Shown piece by piece: positions 15,302 to 28,739 of a stretch of 64,000 nucleotides of DNA. Position numbers and translations under genes: made by a program. Positions within the stretch are counted from its first letter, which is position 1. The number at the start of each line of letters is the position of its first letter. Under the pieces are notes generated by a model, which had not been told where the DNA came from, searched no databases, and saw nothing but the letters and a program-made list of their open reading frames with translations. Source of the stretch: Scylla paramamosain (Eukaryota; Arthropoda; Malacostraca; Decapoda; Portunidae); the NCBI RefSeq assembly GCF_035594125.1, contig NC_087151.1, forward strand, positions 15,527,501 through 15,591,500, written 5' to 3'.

Positions 15302-15380
15302 AACATATTTTATTTAAGGAATGCCGCGTGTAGGCTTCATGGCTTTTTGCAGATTCCCTTGTTTTTAAGTTATCATGAAT
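15302..15380 (+). mobile_element. Possible short LINE 3' UTR fragment
   Basis: GCCGCGTGTAGGCTTCATGG...TTCCCTTGTTTTT resembles the 3' UTR at 6925-6975 (GCCACGTGTAGATTGGATGG...TTCCCTTGTTTTC). Confidence 0.5.
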
Positions 15381-16304
<924 letters not shown>

Positions 16305-16604
16305 GTTTGTGGAAGAGGAAGAAGAAGAAAGAATATTATACCGAGAAGAGGGAATGAATCAGGTTGGAAGGAAAAGGAAGAGGAAATGTTACAGGTACAT
16401 GCGTCAAGAAGGCGTATTCCCTCTGCTTCTTGCCTCCCTCTTATCCACCTCCTGCTGCTGCCCCATCCTCTCCTCCCCTCCCCTCTCCCTCCACCTCCCT
16501 TCCCTCTCCAGCCAGCATAGACTCGTGTGCAGGAAGCTCAAAGCAAACGTTATTATTCTCTTCATTCTTATCTTCTCACTGAACTGAGTCACGAAACGCT
16601 TCTT

Positions 16605-16895
16605 GTCCTCCTCCTCCTCCTCCTCCTCCTCCTCCTCCTCCTCCTCCTCCTCCTCCTCCTCCTCCTCCTCCTCCTCCTCCTCTTCCTCCTTCTCCTCCTC
16701 CTCCTCCTCCTCCTCCTCCTCCTCCTCCTCCTCCTCTTCCTCCTTCTCCTTCTCCTCCTTCTTCTTCTCCTCCTTTCTTTCGGGAAATTCCAATGATGGT
16801 AACAGTTTTTGTATGGATTGGCTGGACGTGGCATGGTCTATTCTGTCACTTTTAAATAATTTCTTGTATTACTGTTCTTTTTTTTTTCACCGAAT

Positions 16896-16968
<73 letters not shown>
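16605..16968. repeat. (CTC)n and (CT)n microsatellites
   Basis: (CTC/CTT)n 16,605-16,775 and (CT)n 16,899-16,968, separated by 120 bp of unique sequence. Confidence 0.96.
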
Positions 16969-16971
<3 letters not shown>

Positions 16972-17713
16972 TATACACCCCCTTTCCCCCTGTCATGACT
17001 CACAAGCTTTGGTATGTTCTTTCCCTCCCTTCTAATCATGTCCTGGATGTTTTTCTCTTAATTGTGATTATTATTTTCTGTTCTTTGTTCTTGTTCCTTT
17101 GTTGTTCTCCTTTTTTTTATGTGGATTATTTCTTCCTCCTTTACTATTCTCATTTTTTTCTCTCTCCTTTGTTATTCTGCTCTTTCATTCTTTATGGATT
17201 TTCTCTTTTTTTTATTTTTGTATTTATTTTTCCTTTACCAGTTCTACCTCTTCCTTTCGTATTTTCCTTCGTTGATACTTCCTTGAAAATATCGTACTCC
17301 CACTAAAATCCTGTTAGACATCCTCAACTTATTTAAAAATATTCTTAACTCTTAAAATGTCTTTAATCTCTTAGAACTTGCTTGAGAATATCGTACTCCC
17401 TTTCAGCTTACGTAAACACCCTTATGTAAGACATCCTTAATGCAATCCTAACCCTCCTTACCCATTTCACCGCGATATGTCTCGATTCAGAATAAAATGC
17501 TTGCAATCACCTATATGAAAGAAAAGGGATTAATAGAATAGATTTACCAGTGTCTAAGTCAGTATATAACGCATAATGGTGGCTGTAGCAAGAAAAAAAA
17601 AAGGTCTTAGAATGGTTTATGATCAAAGAAATATTTAGCAAAGACCAATGAAGGGATAATTCATTTTACATTCCCCCTCACTTCCAAGCGGCACCGTCTT
17701 TTTTCCCTTGCAG

Positions 17714-17853
17714 GTGAGGCGGAGCAGCAGGAGCCTGGCAAACGCATGCGGCTGTTTGTGGGCAACCCGCGCACCACCCCGCTCCGGGGCGTGTGTGTTT
17801 GCATGACGCGAACTAACCCACAGCGCTCCGTCACCGAGGAGAACGTACACAGG
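17714..17853 (+). CDS. DNAH5-like: Dynein heavy chain exon 4 (phase 1-0)
   Basis: The acceptor is CCCTTGCAG. The donor AGG|GTGAGT runs straight into an (AGT)n microsatellite. The peptide contains KRMRLFVGNP, LRGVCVCMTRTNPQRSVTEE and NVHR, closely matching the conserved GVCVxxxRT/NIH block of DNAH5. It precedes the 27-kb intron. Confidence 0.9.
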
Positions 17854-17854
17854 G

Positions 17855-17856
<2 letters not shown>

Positions 17857-17890
<34 letters not shown>

Positions 17891-17891
17891 A

Positions 17892-17927
<36 letters not shown>

Positions 17928-17972
17928 GGATGGTGGTGGTGGTGGTAGTAGTAGTAGTAGTAGTAATAATAA

Positions 17973-18004
<32 letters not shown>

Positions 18005-18011
18005 ATAATAG

Positions 18012-18079
<68 letters not shown>

Positions 18080-18186
18080 ATAGTAGTAATGGTTGTTGTT
18101 GTTGTTGTTGTTGTAGGAAGAAAAGGAGGAAAACAAGGAGGAGGAGGACGAGGAGGAGGAGGAGGAGGACAGAAAGGGAGAACAAA
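17857..18186. repeat. (AGT)n, (GTT)n and (GGA)n microsatellite block starting at a splice donor
   Basis: The donor GTGAGT continues as (AGT)n to about 18,087 with GGT and AAT variants, then (GTT)n 18,090-18,114, then purine (AGG/GAG)n to about 18,186. Confidence 0.95.
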
Positions 18187-18853
18187 CAGCAGTTGATCTA
18201 CTGGTCATTGCGTGAGGTTTTAGTGACACAACAAGAAAAACTAGATAACACAAACAAAGACTTCCTCCTACTCACCGCTCTCTCCACTCTTGTTCAAGTC
18301 AGTGTTTTGTTTTTCATTAATATTATATTGTGTTTCTTCCTGTTGTTTTCCTACTAAGACAGTCTGGGGGGAGTGTTGAATCAGGAGGAGCCTTCTGCTA
18401 CGCTATCCTCTCTCGTTACCAACTTGTTAGACAGAATTAGTCCCCCAAACAGCTATGCAAGGACCTAAAGATCTGTTGCTGTCTGGTTATTCTACGTAAT
18501 CATTTATAATTCTATATAATCCTGTGCAATCTTTCTTCTTTCTTCCTGTTCCTCCTTGTCACCACCACCACCACCACCACCTCCACTATCATCATCAACA
18601 CCACCTTTCTTATTTTTACTCCTCCTCTTCCTTTTCCTCCTCCTCATCCTATACTATCCAGTCTTTCCAACTTATAGTTAGTATAGAATAGCTACCCAAA
18701 CAGCCTGGTAAGGACCTCAAGGCATGTTGTTGTCCGGTCTTCCTTTGTATATTCCTCTCCCTCCTCTTCTTCCTTCTCTTCCTCCTCTTCCTCCATTCCC
18801 CTACTTTGATAACCAGGGAGTCACGGAGTGCAAGACACTACCCTAGCGTGACA

Positions 18854-18905
<52 letters not shown>

Positions 18906-19480
18906 GCGGCTACTTTATCGATCATGCCCTCATCCTAATCTGACCTAACCTGACTCTTTTACTGCCATGTTCCCCAAGACATTATTATATACCTTATCCT
19001 TCTCCTCCTCCTCTGTTACCCCTTCCAGCCTTTCTCTTCTCCATGTTTTTTTTTTTTTTTCACTGATCTCTCATCTCCTCACTCGCCTTATATATTTCCT
19101 TCTATTCTCCTTTAGCTTTCCCCCTCACTCCTGAACTCTTCCCTTCCACCTCTCTACTGTCCCCATGACTTTCTCTGTTATGGTTTCCCTCCCACTCCTG
19201 CTCTTCTCCCATGTCCTCCTTCAATCCCTTAATTTCCGTGATAAATGATAGTAGACTGATATAAAATAATGATCTGAGCAGTAACCTTCCCTTGTAAACA
19301 TTACAAAGATTCTCATCCGATGATCTTCAACCTTAACTTTTATGGTCAATAACTGCTTTGCTAGTTATTGTGAGTCGCAATCATTTTCTACGGGGAATAA
19401 TTGACACGACTCTCTTGATAGCCACACAAACGCTTCAACAGTACCTCGGGTGAGCTTAGCTTGAATATTTATCCTACATA
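18187..19480. other. Intronic non-coding
   Basis: Contains two related blocks: GTTAGACAGAATTAGTCCCCCAAACAGCTATGCAAGGACC (18,426-18,466, in part) and a similar ATAGAATAGCTACCCAAACAGCCTGGTAAGGACC (about 18,682-18,716), plus (CCA)n near 18,560 and (GT)n 18,859-18,902. No gene seen. Confidence 0.55.
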
Positions 19481-20290
19481 GAGTTACATAGAAATACAGG
19501 CCACAACAGACCTTGCGGTCTTCACGAGGCAATCCGTCCTAGGACGGTTAAGATGATAGTAGAAGAAAAGGATAGCAAAAGCAGAAGTCTCTCTCCCCAC
19601 TCCACTCCCTCCAGCATAAGTCGTACAGGAAAGAGATCGGAAATACTTTACAAGGTTAGAGGACTAAAAACCCCGAAGGAAATTTTGTAGGAAAGAATGA
19701 AAATAGATGAAATGAGGTGCCTTCATTTCCTGGAGGCAAGGAATTTTAATCTCAAACAAACAAAATCTCTTAACCGCGGATTTGAGGCAAAATATTTATT
19801 AAGATGGCGTTTAAAATTCTCTGTGGTATTGCAGTCCATCACGTCTCAAAGAAGCCCATTCCATAAATTGACGACACGATATAAAAAGTTTTTTTTTTGA
19901 TTCATGAGAGTTGAAGGATTTCCCAACAATTTTGCAACTGTTTCCTCGTGTGTAATTTGAATAATCTATCGTGAAATATTTATTGCAGTCCATGTTATCA
20001 ATGCCCTTGATGATTTTAGATACCTGTATTAAGTCGCCTAACTTTTTTGAGTTAATGGGAATAGATCTGATTCTTTAAGACGCTCTTCGTATGATTTCTT
20101 TCTAAGACTTGGTATAATTTTTACTCCACTACGCTGAACTCTTTCTAGTTTATCTATGTCTTTCTGGTAATAGGGGCACCATGTTTGAATGCAATATTCC
20201 AAAAGGGGACGGACGAACCAGGGAGTTGTATAGAGTGAGGATCGTATCTTTAGATTTATGTTCGAACGATTTGCCAATTAAGCCAGTTAT
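19481..20290 (-). mobile_element. LINE-D (CR1/L2-like) 3' end fragment
   Basis: On the - strand it reads VRPLLEYCIQTWCPYYQKDI, DKLERVQRSGVKIIPSLR and YEERLKESDLFPL (20,038-20,277), then FTIDYSNYTRGNSCKIVGKS in other frames, the standard C-terminus of CR1/L2-type LINEs, followed by a 3' UTR ending CTATGTAAC. Shares the whole layout with 32,777-33,604. Confidence 0.85.
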
Positions 20291-20329
20291 TACGAGCGAA
20301 GCAAAGTTTACTGTGGAGGTTGTTGTTTC

Positions 20330-21245
20330 ATTTTGAGCAGCCCGGCCCGGCCCGGCTCGGCTCGACCGTAACGCTATTCAAACGCTAATATCTCCTGAAC
20401 TACTGGGCGGATCGTAGCGAAATTAGCACCATATGCTAACACAACTCTATCAGTTTTATATGATATAGCTTTCATCTCTTCTGTTGGGTGAAGTCAATAG
20501 GTAACTTGCAAAAAGTAGAAGGTTCTCGAAAATGGGATTTCTCAAAACTATTAAACCAATTTTAATGACACTTAAGAGGTGACATGTTGTTATAATTGTA
20601 ATAAAATTCTTTATGTCAACTTTTAAGTAACTCAGCGCATGCACAAAGTCAAAACTCTAACTTTTTAACTAATTAACTGATCAAGCTCAAATTTTGTTGT
20701 TAATAAGAATAATACAAGTTATAACGAAGACATGTCAAATTTATAACACTACTGCGCATGCGCAAAATACAGTTTAAAACTTTTTGTAAAGTGACCGTCA
20801 GTTTTTTCTTTTTTTTTTTTTTTTTGCAATTTTTACCCACTTTCTTTTGTCTCAACGAGAGTGATACATACCACTGAACGCGGAATGAAATATCCTATCC
20901 AACTGTATAGAGCATAACTATTAGGCTCTCGCAAAGTTTTTTAGCTAGAGTGATTTGAATATTTAGCAAGTGCGCAATATGCGTGATTCCTGAAATTGAC
21001 GCCAACTTTTCAACTAATTAACTGATAAAGCTCAAATTTTGTATGTAATAAGATTAATACAAATTATAACGAAGATGCATGTCAAATTTGTAACACTACT
21101 GCGCATGCGCAAAATACATAAAACTTTTTATAAACAAACCGTCAGTTTTCTGTAGTTTTCAACAACCTTTCTTGTCTCAACAAGAGCGGACACATACCAC
21201 TGGACACAGAATGAAATTTCCTATCCAACGATATATAGCACAAAC
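20330..21245. repeat. Unclassified repeat: two ~240-280 bp units, ~347-bp period, NRF1-like palindrome in each
   Basis: Unit 1 (about 20,650-20,930) and unit 2 (about 21,003-21,245) share ACTAATTAACTGAT.AAGCTC, ATAACGAAGA, ACACTACTGCGCATGCGCAA and TACCACTG.AC.C.GAATGAAAT. A third, more decayed partial unit lies at about 20,380-20,650. No protein coding signal; class of repeat unknown. Confidence 0.65.
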
Positions 21246-22735
21246 AATGGCCACAGTCATTGCAGCAGCAGTTGCAGCAGTTCCTGGAGGAGAAGTATCT
21301 GACCTCCGGAGAGGCAGCTGTGGACATGACCATGGCCTGCGTCTTCTCTGGAGCGAAGCCAACTCGCCACGCCTCTCTTTACTCCGCCAACAGCTTGAGC
21401 TGCCTGTTCAGTTCTCTGACGGTTCGCTGAGTGTTGAAGTGGCAATAGGAGTGGAAGAGACTGCAGTCGTTGGCGTATGCAAGCAGAGTCGGTATTTGCC
21501 ACAGGAGGTCATCGATGTATATGTTCCACAGGATCGGGCCCAAAACTGAGCCCTGTGGAACCGAGGCCTGTGTAAGTGACGGCTGGGATGCCTGCCCGTT
21601 GATGACTACCAGGAGGGTTCTTCCCTGGAGGTAGTCCTCGAGCAGAGCAAGGAGGTCACTCTGGATATCCTTGGGGCAAAGCTTTTTCACAAGCCCTGCG
21701 TGACAGACCCTATCAAAGGCCCCAGCAATGTTCGGGGCCACCACAAGAGTATCCAGGCCTTCGCCCAGGGCATCCTGCCAATCTTGGGAGAGGAGGGTGA
21801 GGAGGTCCGCTATTGAGCGGTCAGACCGAAAGCCAAACTGCTTGTCTGAGAGGAAGCGGTGCTCACTCAGGTGATGACAGATGACACCTGCCACTACCTG
21901 TTCCAGCAACTTGCCCACCACGGAGAGCAGCGAGATGGGTCTGTAGTTGCTGGGCTCAGACTTTGATTTGTTCTTGTGGGCTGGTAAAACCCGCGCCTCC
22001 TTTCATATAGAGGGCCACCTGTGTTCCCTCAGGCAGGACTTGAAGACGTTGGTGAGAGGACCTGACAGTTCACTGGCACAGCATTTGAGGAACCGCAGGC
22101 TGACGTCGTCCTGGTCAGTGGCTTTGTTCTCCTCCACTTCACTCATCAGCCACTCTACCTGTCCAGGTGTTACCTGAACAACGGTGACGGTGCGGTCTGT
22201 TTCCTGAGGGAGGTGAGGTGGACATCTACCGGGATCAGTGACTGACATCTTCTCTGCGAAAAAATCGGCGAGTAGAGAAGCCTTGTCCTCACTGCTGGTG
22301 GCTGTTGTCCCGTCCGGCTTGGTTAGTGAAAGAACAGCGTCACGGTGGCCCGTTCCTTGCTGCTCCTTGACGAGCCTCCACCAGGTCTTGTAGCCAACTC
22401 CTGAGCTACAGAGGTATCACCTCAGGTCCTCTCGCTGCTGCTGCCTCGCCCATCTACAAGTAGCTATCACCCGCCTTCACGCCGCACGATGTTGGGCCCA
22501 GTTGTAGTGTGTCGGACGACGCTTGTACCTCACTCAGGCTGCGTACTCGTATTTGGCCTCAGCGGCCGCTCAGCATCAGTAACCGAACCAAGTAGGGCCA
22601 CCAGGCCTGGCGAGGTACCTCATGCAGGGGACGTGCTGCTGCTGGAGGACAAGGAGCTTGGTGGTGAGGCCACAGGCCTTTTCCTCCTCATTGCCTGTCA
22701 GCAGGGCGTCCCATTCCGTGCGAACGATGGCGTCT
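21246..22735 (-). mobile_element. LINE-B copy 1, truncated EN-RT linker plus RT
   Basis: On the - strand it reads the linker (YKTWWRLVKEQQG, then LTKPDGTTATSSEDKASLL, ADFFAEKM), then RT motifs FLSDKQFGFRSDRSIADLL, NIAGAFDRVCHAGLVKKL, SVPQGSVLGPILWNIYIDDL, and ends soon after FAPEKTQAM. YADD is altered to YAND, removing a catalytic Asp, and VALDIAGAF is altered to VAPNIAGAF, so it is inactive. Upstream it ends at a 23-bp (CT)n. Confidence 0.9.
21379..21921 (-). pseudogene. LINE-B copy 1 RT fragment (180 codons)
   Basis: Longest open stretch of the RT fingers and palm: begins MVGKLLEQVVAG and ends LNRQLKLLAE, covering motifs 2 to beyond the catalytic box. Catalytic residues are damaged (first Asp to Asn; YADD to YAND). 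Confidence 0.85.
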
Positions 22736-23001
22736 CTCTCTCTCTCTCTCTCTCTCGCCATTGGGGAGGACTTGCTACTTCTGTACCCTTCCGTGATTTT
22801 CCGATCTACTGGAGGCTCTAGCTACCTGAACTAGTCGGCACTGACACTGTAACTACAGTAAGACCCAGTGAACTGTTTCTGCTGCTACGAGATTTTGTAG
22901 TGTCCTGACTTAGTCCCAGTAGACTTGAAAATACTGAACGCCGTGATGGGACCCCTCTCGGCGGTGTTGGCGGCTACTGCGCATGCTCACTGAGGTGCCT
23001 G

Positions 23002-23050
23002 TGACGTCTATGTGACGTCATCCCTACCTCCCTGCTGAGTACTGACGTCA
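23002..23050 (+). promoter_or_regulatory. Three TGACGTC (CRE/ATF-like) motifs in the LINE-C 5' UTR
   Basis: TGACGTC at 23,002, and full TGACGTCA octamers at 23,013 and 23,043, just upstream of the ORF1 ATG at 23,069. LINEs need internal promoters, so a regulatory role is plausible but not shown. Confidence 0.45.
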
Positions 23051-23068
23051 CCGTCTGTACTCGGTGTT

Positions 23069-24545
23069 ATGGAATACACCGGACCAGCTTTCCCCGTTGA
23101 TTTGGAGATGGATCTAGCTGTCAGTGATAAGGAGGATGAAAATGAGCATTGGCCATCCTTGCCCTTGTTGCCTGCCACGGAAGCTACATCTGTATCTGCT
23201 GGTCCTTGCCCCGCTCATCCTGCCACCTCCTCTCCCAAGCGATCTATGGATGACACGTCGGACAGTGGTAGTGAGCCGCTCGTTCCAGCTTCCAAGACAC
23301 CTGAACACGGACAAGCCAGCATTTCATCCGGGAACCACTCAACACTGCCTGCTCGAGGCCTTGCCCCCGCCCCCTCATCTGCACTTCCACCTTTTGCTCC
23401 TCGTACTGACTACATTAAGCTTACCTTCACTGGACATCCATCTGTAGAGACAAAGCTTCGTTGGCTTGCTGAGGTCAACAAAACGTTTCAACTTGAAAGG
23501 GAACTCGCCGAGGTGAAGATGGCAGCTGTAACTTCTCGGTTCGTCTACATCGCACGCTGCCGCCAGGACATTGTAGAGCGCGTGACTGAGGGTGAGTTTC
23601 TTTCTCTCCCCCTGCGTATAGAAGACCCCCGTGAGGCAAAGAAAATACCCGAGCTATTTGGTCACTCAGTATCCTACCGGTGTGGATCCGTCCCTCGCCT
23701 TGGAGCTCCCTGGTGGTCATTCTGCCCGCCGTTTTCGACAAAGTGGTGTCCCCATCAATCGTATCGTAGTGGCCTGGAGTCTGGATGCCCCGCCTCCTGC
23801 CAACATCTCCTTCAGTTTTCTTCCATGTCCTCCTGATTGTGAAATACGCAGGATTAGGGATGAACCATCTTGTTACTGATGTTGTGGCGTCGGTCACATA
23901 TCACGCTACAGCAGTGCCGCAGAGAAGTGTGCGTGGTGTGCTGGTAAGCACGACTCCCGCACATGCCCTCACCGCTCCCCTCCGCCACCCGCTCTTGACT
24001 CTGCCTCTGCCACGGCGACCGTGCAACCACCCAACCCTCCTACATCTACTGGCATCCACTAGAAGTGTCCTCGGTGTGGCAAACAGGGTGTTAATGTGTG
24101 GCATGGATGTGCCAGGTGCCCTGTGACGCAGCCAGCCCCGCCTCCTCCTCCACCGCCTATCTCTACGGTTCCTGCACCTGCTGCCTCTGCTACATCGGAG
24201 TCACCCCTGCTTCTCGAACTTCGTGAGACTGTCGCTACCTTAATGTCTTTTTGCAAGTCCCTTGAGGAGCGCTATGATGCACTCAAAACTCGCCTGGTCG
24301 AATTTGTCACCAAACAAGACTCTATGGACACAGTCCTCAATACTCTCGTTGAGGGCCAAAAGGCAATGATTGCCACGGTCTCCTCAATTGATGCCAAGTT
24401 TGGGACTCTCTCTTCCCGCTTGGACAAACTCGACAAGGAATCATCGACGCCCTTCTCACTCCCACATGGGGCACAGCGCGTAAGTGAACGTCCTGCCGCC
24501 TCCTCCACTATAGGCTCTCGCAAAACCATGGGGAGACTTCGCTAG
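23069..24545 (+). pseudogene. LINE-C ORF1 (gag-like, zinc knuckles), frameshifted
   Basis: ORF1 protein of I-like LINEs binds element RNA. ATG at 23,069; the first block (to about 23,660) is acidic and Ser/Pro-rich, then holds an RNA-binding-like segment (TDYIKLTFTGHPSVETKLRW). Frame then changes and passes TGA and TAG. Three Cys/His knuckles are readable: CCGVGHISRYSS (23,881 on), CAWCAGKHDSRTC, and CPRCGKQGVNVWHGC (about 24,065-24,110). The last block (24,096-24,545) has a coiled-coil-like LRETVATLMSFCKSLEERYD. Confidence 0.8.
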
Positions 24546-24549
24546 TGCC

Positions 24550-25504
24550 ATGGAACTTCATGTCATTTCTTGGAATGCCTACGGAATAAGGGACTTGGCG
24601 AGACTTACAGCTCTGAAGGCATATGTGTACAGGCACAACCCTACCATCATCTTCATACAGGAAGCTTTTGTGGGCCCTTTGCTTGGTGAGAGACAGGCTC
24701 CTCCACTCTCTGGTAACGTCTCTTATGTCCATCCCGTCAGGAACGGCCTCATTACGTACGTGCACTCCTCGGTACAGCACCAGCTACTCCATACCTCTGT
24801 TGATGCAGACATGACCTTTCAGCTGCTTAGAGGTGGCAATGGGATGTGAAGAGTTGAGATTATGCAATGTCTATTCTGCCCCAGGGAGAATGAACTTGGC
24901 TGTCTTGCCCTTACCTACGCTGTGTGGTTTTATCTACATGGGGAACTTTAATGCCCGCCGCCCTGATCTTGGTGATTCTTCACATACACTTAATCGGAAT
25001 GGGCCTCAACTGCTAGATTACGTCCGCCGCTACAGACTCACGTGCTGGAATACTGGTGGTGCCACCCACTCCCGTGGAGGTACTCTGGATCACATCTTTA
25101 CGTCAGGACTGGTGGCATCTCGTGTTAAGTGCTTCTCTGTCCCTGTACTTTTCTCTGACCATGTTGCCCTCGGCCTCTGTTACTCAGTGCTTGCTACACC
25201 CACCTTCTCTCACGCCCACACCTGCATCCGGATATGTCCTAAATATTTCCCGACAAATATCTCCTACATGACTACTTTGCTTCCTACTTTCAATAGTCAT
25301 TCCCCTGATGAACTGTATTCATCACTGGTGCAGTCAACACACAAGTTCTACTCTCAGTATGTCACCAGACCTCACCTCGCACAGGGACATTTGATGACCT
25401 TGTGCTTCAGGCTGAGAGAAAAGCGGTGGAGCATGTCCTTGCTTTCCAAAAACATCCGACTCCTGCACATCTTCACATGTATCAGACGTCTCGTGACGAG
25501 TTAA
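24550..25504 (+). pseudogene. LINE-C ORF2 endonuclease domain, frameshifted
   Basis: APE-type endonuclease that nicks target DNA. Starts MELHVISWNAYGIRDLARL with IIFIQEAF (catalytic Glu). The frame changes near 24,840. It continues with YMGNFNARRPDLGD (GDFNA motif altered to GNFNA), GGTLDHIFTS and FSDHVALGL (catalytic Asp-His). The GDFN to GNFN change alters a metal-site Asp. Confidence 0.82.
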
Positions 25505-27825
25505 TTGGCCTACAGCAGTGTGCCCAGAATGACTCGTGGTCTGCCTTCACTAACAGCATCAATCATCTCACCAGCGTGGGTTCTATGCTGCATAAGATCA
25601 ACAGGATTATAAAGAAACGGCCTCTTTCTGCTCTCCATCACAGTCTAATGGAATATACTCAGTCCCTTATAGACACCTGGTCTGAACAGTCACGGTTTGG
25701 TAATCTTCCAGCGCTTGTTCGAGATGCCCTTTCATCTCAGGTTGACCTTCGGTCACTTCGCTTAGTGGATGCTTTGCTGCAGGCAGACGAGGAGGATGAC
25801 GTGGCCATCATGCCCCATGAGCTTCAGCGTGCCCTCGCTACTGGTACGGATTCTGCTCTTGGCGAGGACGGGATCACCTACTCTGTCTTACGGCTTCTCC
25901 AGAAAGTCCCTGGCAACCCTCTCCTTCAGCTCTTTAACTTGTGCTTTCATAAGGGCTACGTGCCACGGGCCTGGATGTCCAGCATTATAGTGCCCAAACC
26001 TAAGCCTTGCACTGGTAGATTTCGCCCCGTTTCCCTGACCTCGTACTTTAACAAAATTTTTGAGCGCATCCTTCTCAATCGCCTGATGTTCTGGCTTCAT
26101 CCCAAGCTCTCCCCGCATCTGTATGGTTTTCTGCCTCGGCGAGGGACTCACCACTACCTTCTCGAGCTTTACACACGTCTCTCACCAACCAGTGTTGTCG
26201 CATTCATTGATCTCAAGAGTGCCTTTGATGTTGCAAACAGGGAAATTATACTTGATCAGCTTGTTGATTTTGGTGTCAAGGGAAATTTGTTGAGATGGAT
26301 AAGAGGTTACCTGAGCAACAGAACTGCTCGAGTCCTATTTAAAGGCACATGCAGTACCTCTAAGAGCCTCGACTTGGGTACTCCACAGGGTGGTGTTCTA
26401 AGTCCGTTTCTTTTCAATATCCTTATCCACCGACTTCTCTCCCTTATTCCCAACACTCCTGGCACTACATTCACTTGTTATGCTGATGATGTCTGCATCC
26501 ACTCTGCCTCACCCCAGGATCTTCAGGTCTACCTTCACGCCTTTGCTGCGTCATCAGCTGCCTGTGGCCTTATCATTTCACCTGACAAGAGCAGAATCTT
26601 CTCTACCCGCAACCCTCGAACACTACCAGTCTTCACCATGGGAGGTAATGTTATTCCTCGCTGCACTCAGTACGCCTACTTAGGTGCTCCCGTTCGTGTC
26701 ACCCGAGCCATACCTACACGGCAACACATTCATCCAATTGTTCAGGACCTATTACACAGACTGGAGCGGCGCTTCATCCCGGTTAAGTGGCTTGCCAACA
26801 ACATGAGAGGAGTTTCTATCCCTGTTCTTAAAACCATCTACATAGCGTTCCTCCGTTCTGTCACTGATTATCTTTCTCCTGCCCTCTGCCAGTTTTCCAG
26901 ACAGCACTGCAGCGCCTTGATAAATTTCAAAACAGAGTCATGCGATTTATCTTGGGCTGTTCTGCCTCCACCAGAATTGTCAACATGCTGTCTGAACTCA
27001 ATATGGTACCACTTGTTGATAGAATATACGCCAATGTCACTTACCTCAGCATCAAGTGTCTTCATTTCCCCCCGTCTGGCTTCTCACCACTCCAATGTCA
27101 TCCTAGTGGCACTCAACCCCGATTTGCCCATGCCTCTGCTTCGGACGGGTGGATGCAATATTATCCGCATGGTGTGTGCGGACTTCCGGAGGCTGACCAT
27201 TGATGCTCCTGCTGCTGAGGTTGCCCCTGGTTTGCCACCCTGGCAAGTACCTCTCCCAACCATCTCCTTCACTCCCACGACTAACCCGCTACTTCAGAAA
27301 CAGTTGGTCCTGGAGACCATCGACAGTATGTCTGCCTCGGTTCCCTCAGCACATCACCTCTATGTTGATGGCTCCTTGCAGGCGGACGGGAGTGCTGCGT
27401 GCGCCGTGTTTTCCCCCACTGTGGAGCCGCCGGGGGTGGATGGGTGGATTGGCCGTCGCTTACCAGACTTCTCAAGTTCTACCTACTGTGAGCTGAATGG
27501 TCTATTGAATGCTGTCACCCTCCTTACTGAGCGGCGACTGAATGGGGTGATTATCTGCGACTCCAAGTCTGCTCTTCTTGCCCTTTTCTCTTCAAGACGT
27601 ACCTATGATCATGTCGTGCAGGATTATTGTGTCGGTTGGCCAATGCTAGTGATAATTAATTGGTTGTGTCCTTTTTATGGGTGCCATCTCACGTGGGCCT
27701 CGCAGGTAATGACATTGTGGACAGTCTTGCAAAGGCTGCGTGTACTCTCGATTTGCCTGCTGTGCGTGCTCCAATCTCTTTCTGGTGTTATAAGCACATC
27801 TTGTTCTTTGCCATACACGCCTTGA
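25402..27825 (+). pseudogene. LINE-C ORF2 reverse transcriptase and RNase H
   Basis: 807-codon open frame. RT motifs: RFRPVSLTSYFNKIFERIL, YGFLPRRGTHHYL, VAFIDLKSAFDVANRE (first Asp), LGTPQGGVLSPFLFNIL, CYADDVCIHS at 26,476 on (catalytic Asp pair intact). True coding leaves this frame at about 26,910-27,065 (FILGCSASTRIVNMLSELNM is in another frame) and returns. RNase H: YVDGSLQADGSAACAV, YCELNGLLNAV, VIICDSKSALLAL; its last motif WVPSHVGLAGNDIVDSLAK is in the frame of 27,660-28,145 after another shift. Confidence 0.88.
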
Positions 27826-28145
27826 CAGTGACTCCTAGGGACGCCGAGCGTGCTAACAGTGGTTCTATCCAACACTATGATAGTTTCATTGATGTCCCAC
27901 ATAAATATCATCGCCACGGACTCATGTTGCGAAGACAGAATGTGGTGAGTGCAAGGCTTCGGTTAGGTTACCGACCAATATGGCAAATCTCCCAGGCTGA
28001 GGATATGCCTCACTTCTCCACCTGCAGACTGTGTCACCTTGTCAATGCCAACACTCTCCAACATTATTGTCTCGCCTGCCCTGGAGTGAGAAACTTATTG
28101 CCGCAGGACCAGGATCTGATTCCTGTATGTAAATATCCAAGATGA
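27660..28145 (+). pseudogene. LINE-C ORF2 C-terminal end (RNase H tail plus Cys/His block)
   Basis: Opens with VSFLWVPSHVGLAGNDIVD (RNase H His/Asp motif) and ends with a Cys/His pattern (CRLCHLVN...HYCLACP) typical of the LINE C-terminus. Displaced from the upstream frame by an indel near 27,640. Confidence 0.82.
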
Positions 28146-28246
28146 TCATTTGTACTTGATACTGATAGGATAGCAATATTTTGGTGGCTATCAATTGTAC
28201 ATTTTATTTTTTTTATATATTTTGATATTTTGTGTGTGTGTGTGTA

Positions 28247-28292
<46 letters not shown>

Positions 28293-28386
28293 TTCTATAG
28301 GTTCCACTGTGTCCTGTGTGACACACTTCTATTTTGTACTTAATTATGTACTTTGACGCCACTGGGGCGCAATAAATTTATCAAAT

Positions 28387-28728
<342 letters not shown>

Positions 28729-28739
28729 TGAAATACCTC

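Noticed and set aside
17746..18357. 203-codon frame extending exon 4 into poly-Ser
   Set aside because: It reads through the exon 4 donor into (AGT)n; the next conserved block (EVNFMLL) is in exon 5.
18940..18960. Telomere-like (CCTAA)n
   Set aside because: Only two imperfect units (GACCTAACCTGAC).
19811..20644. Small - strand ORFs as host genes
   Set aside because: They are pieces of a LINE-D C-terminus or AT-rich repeat.
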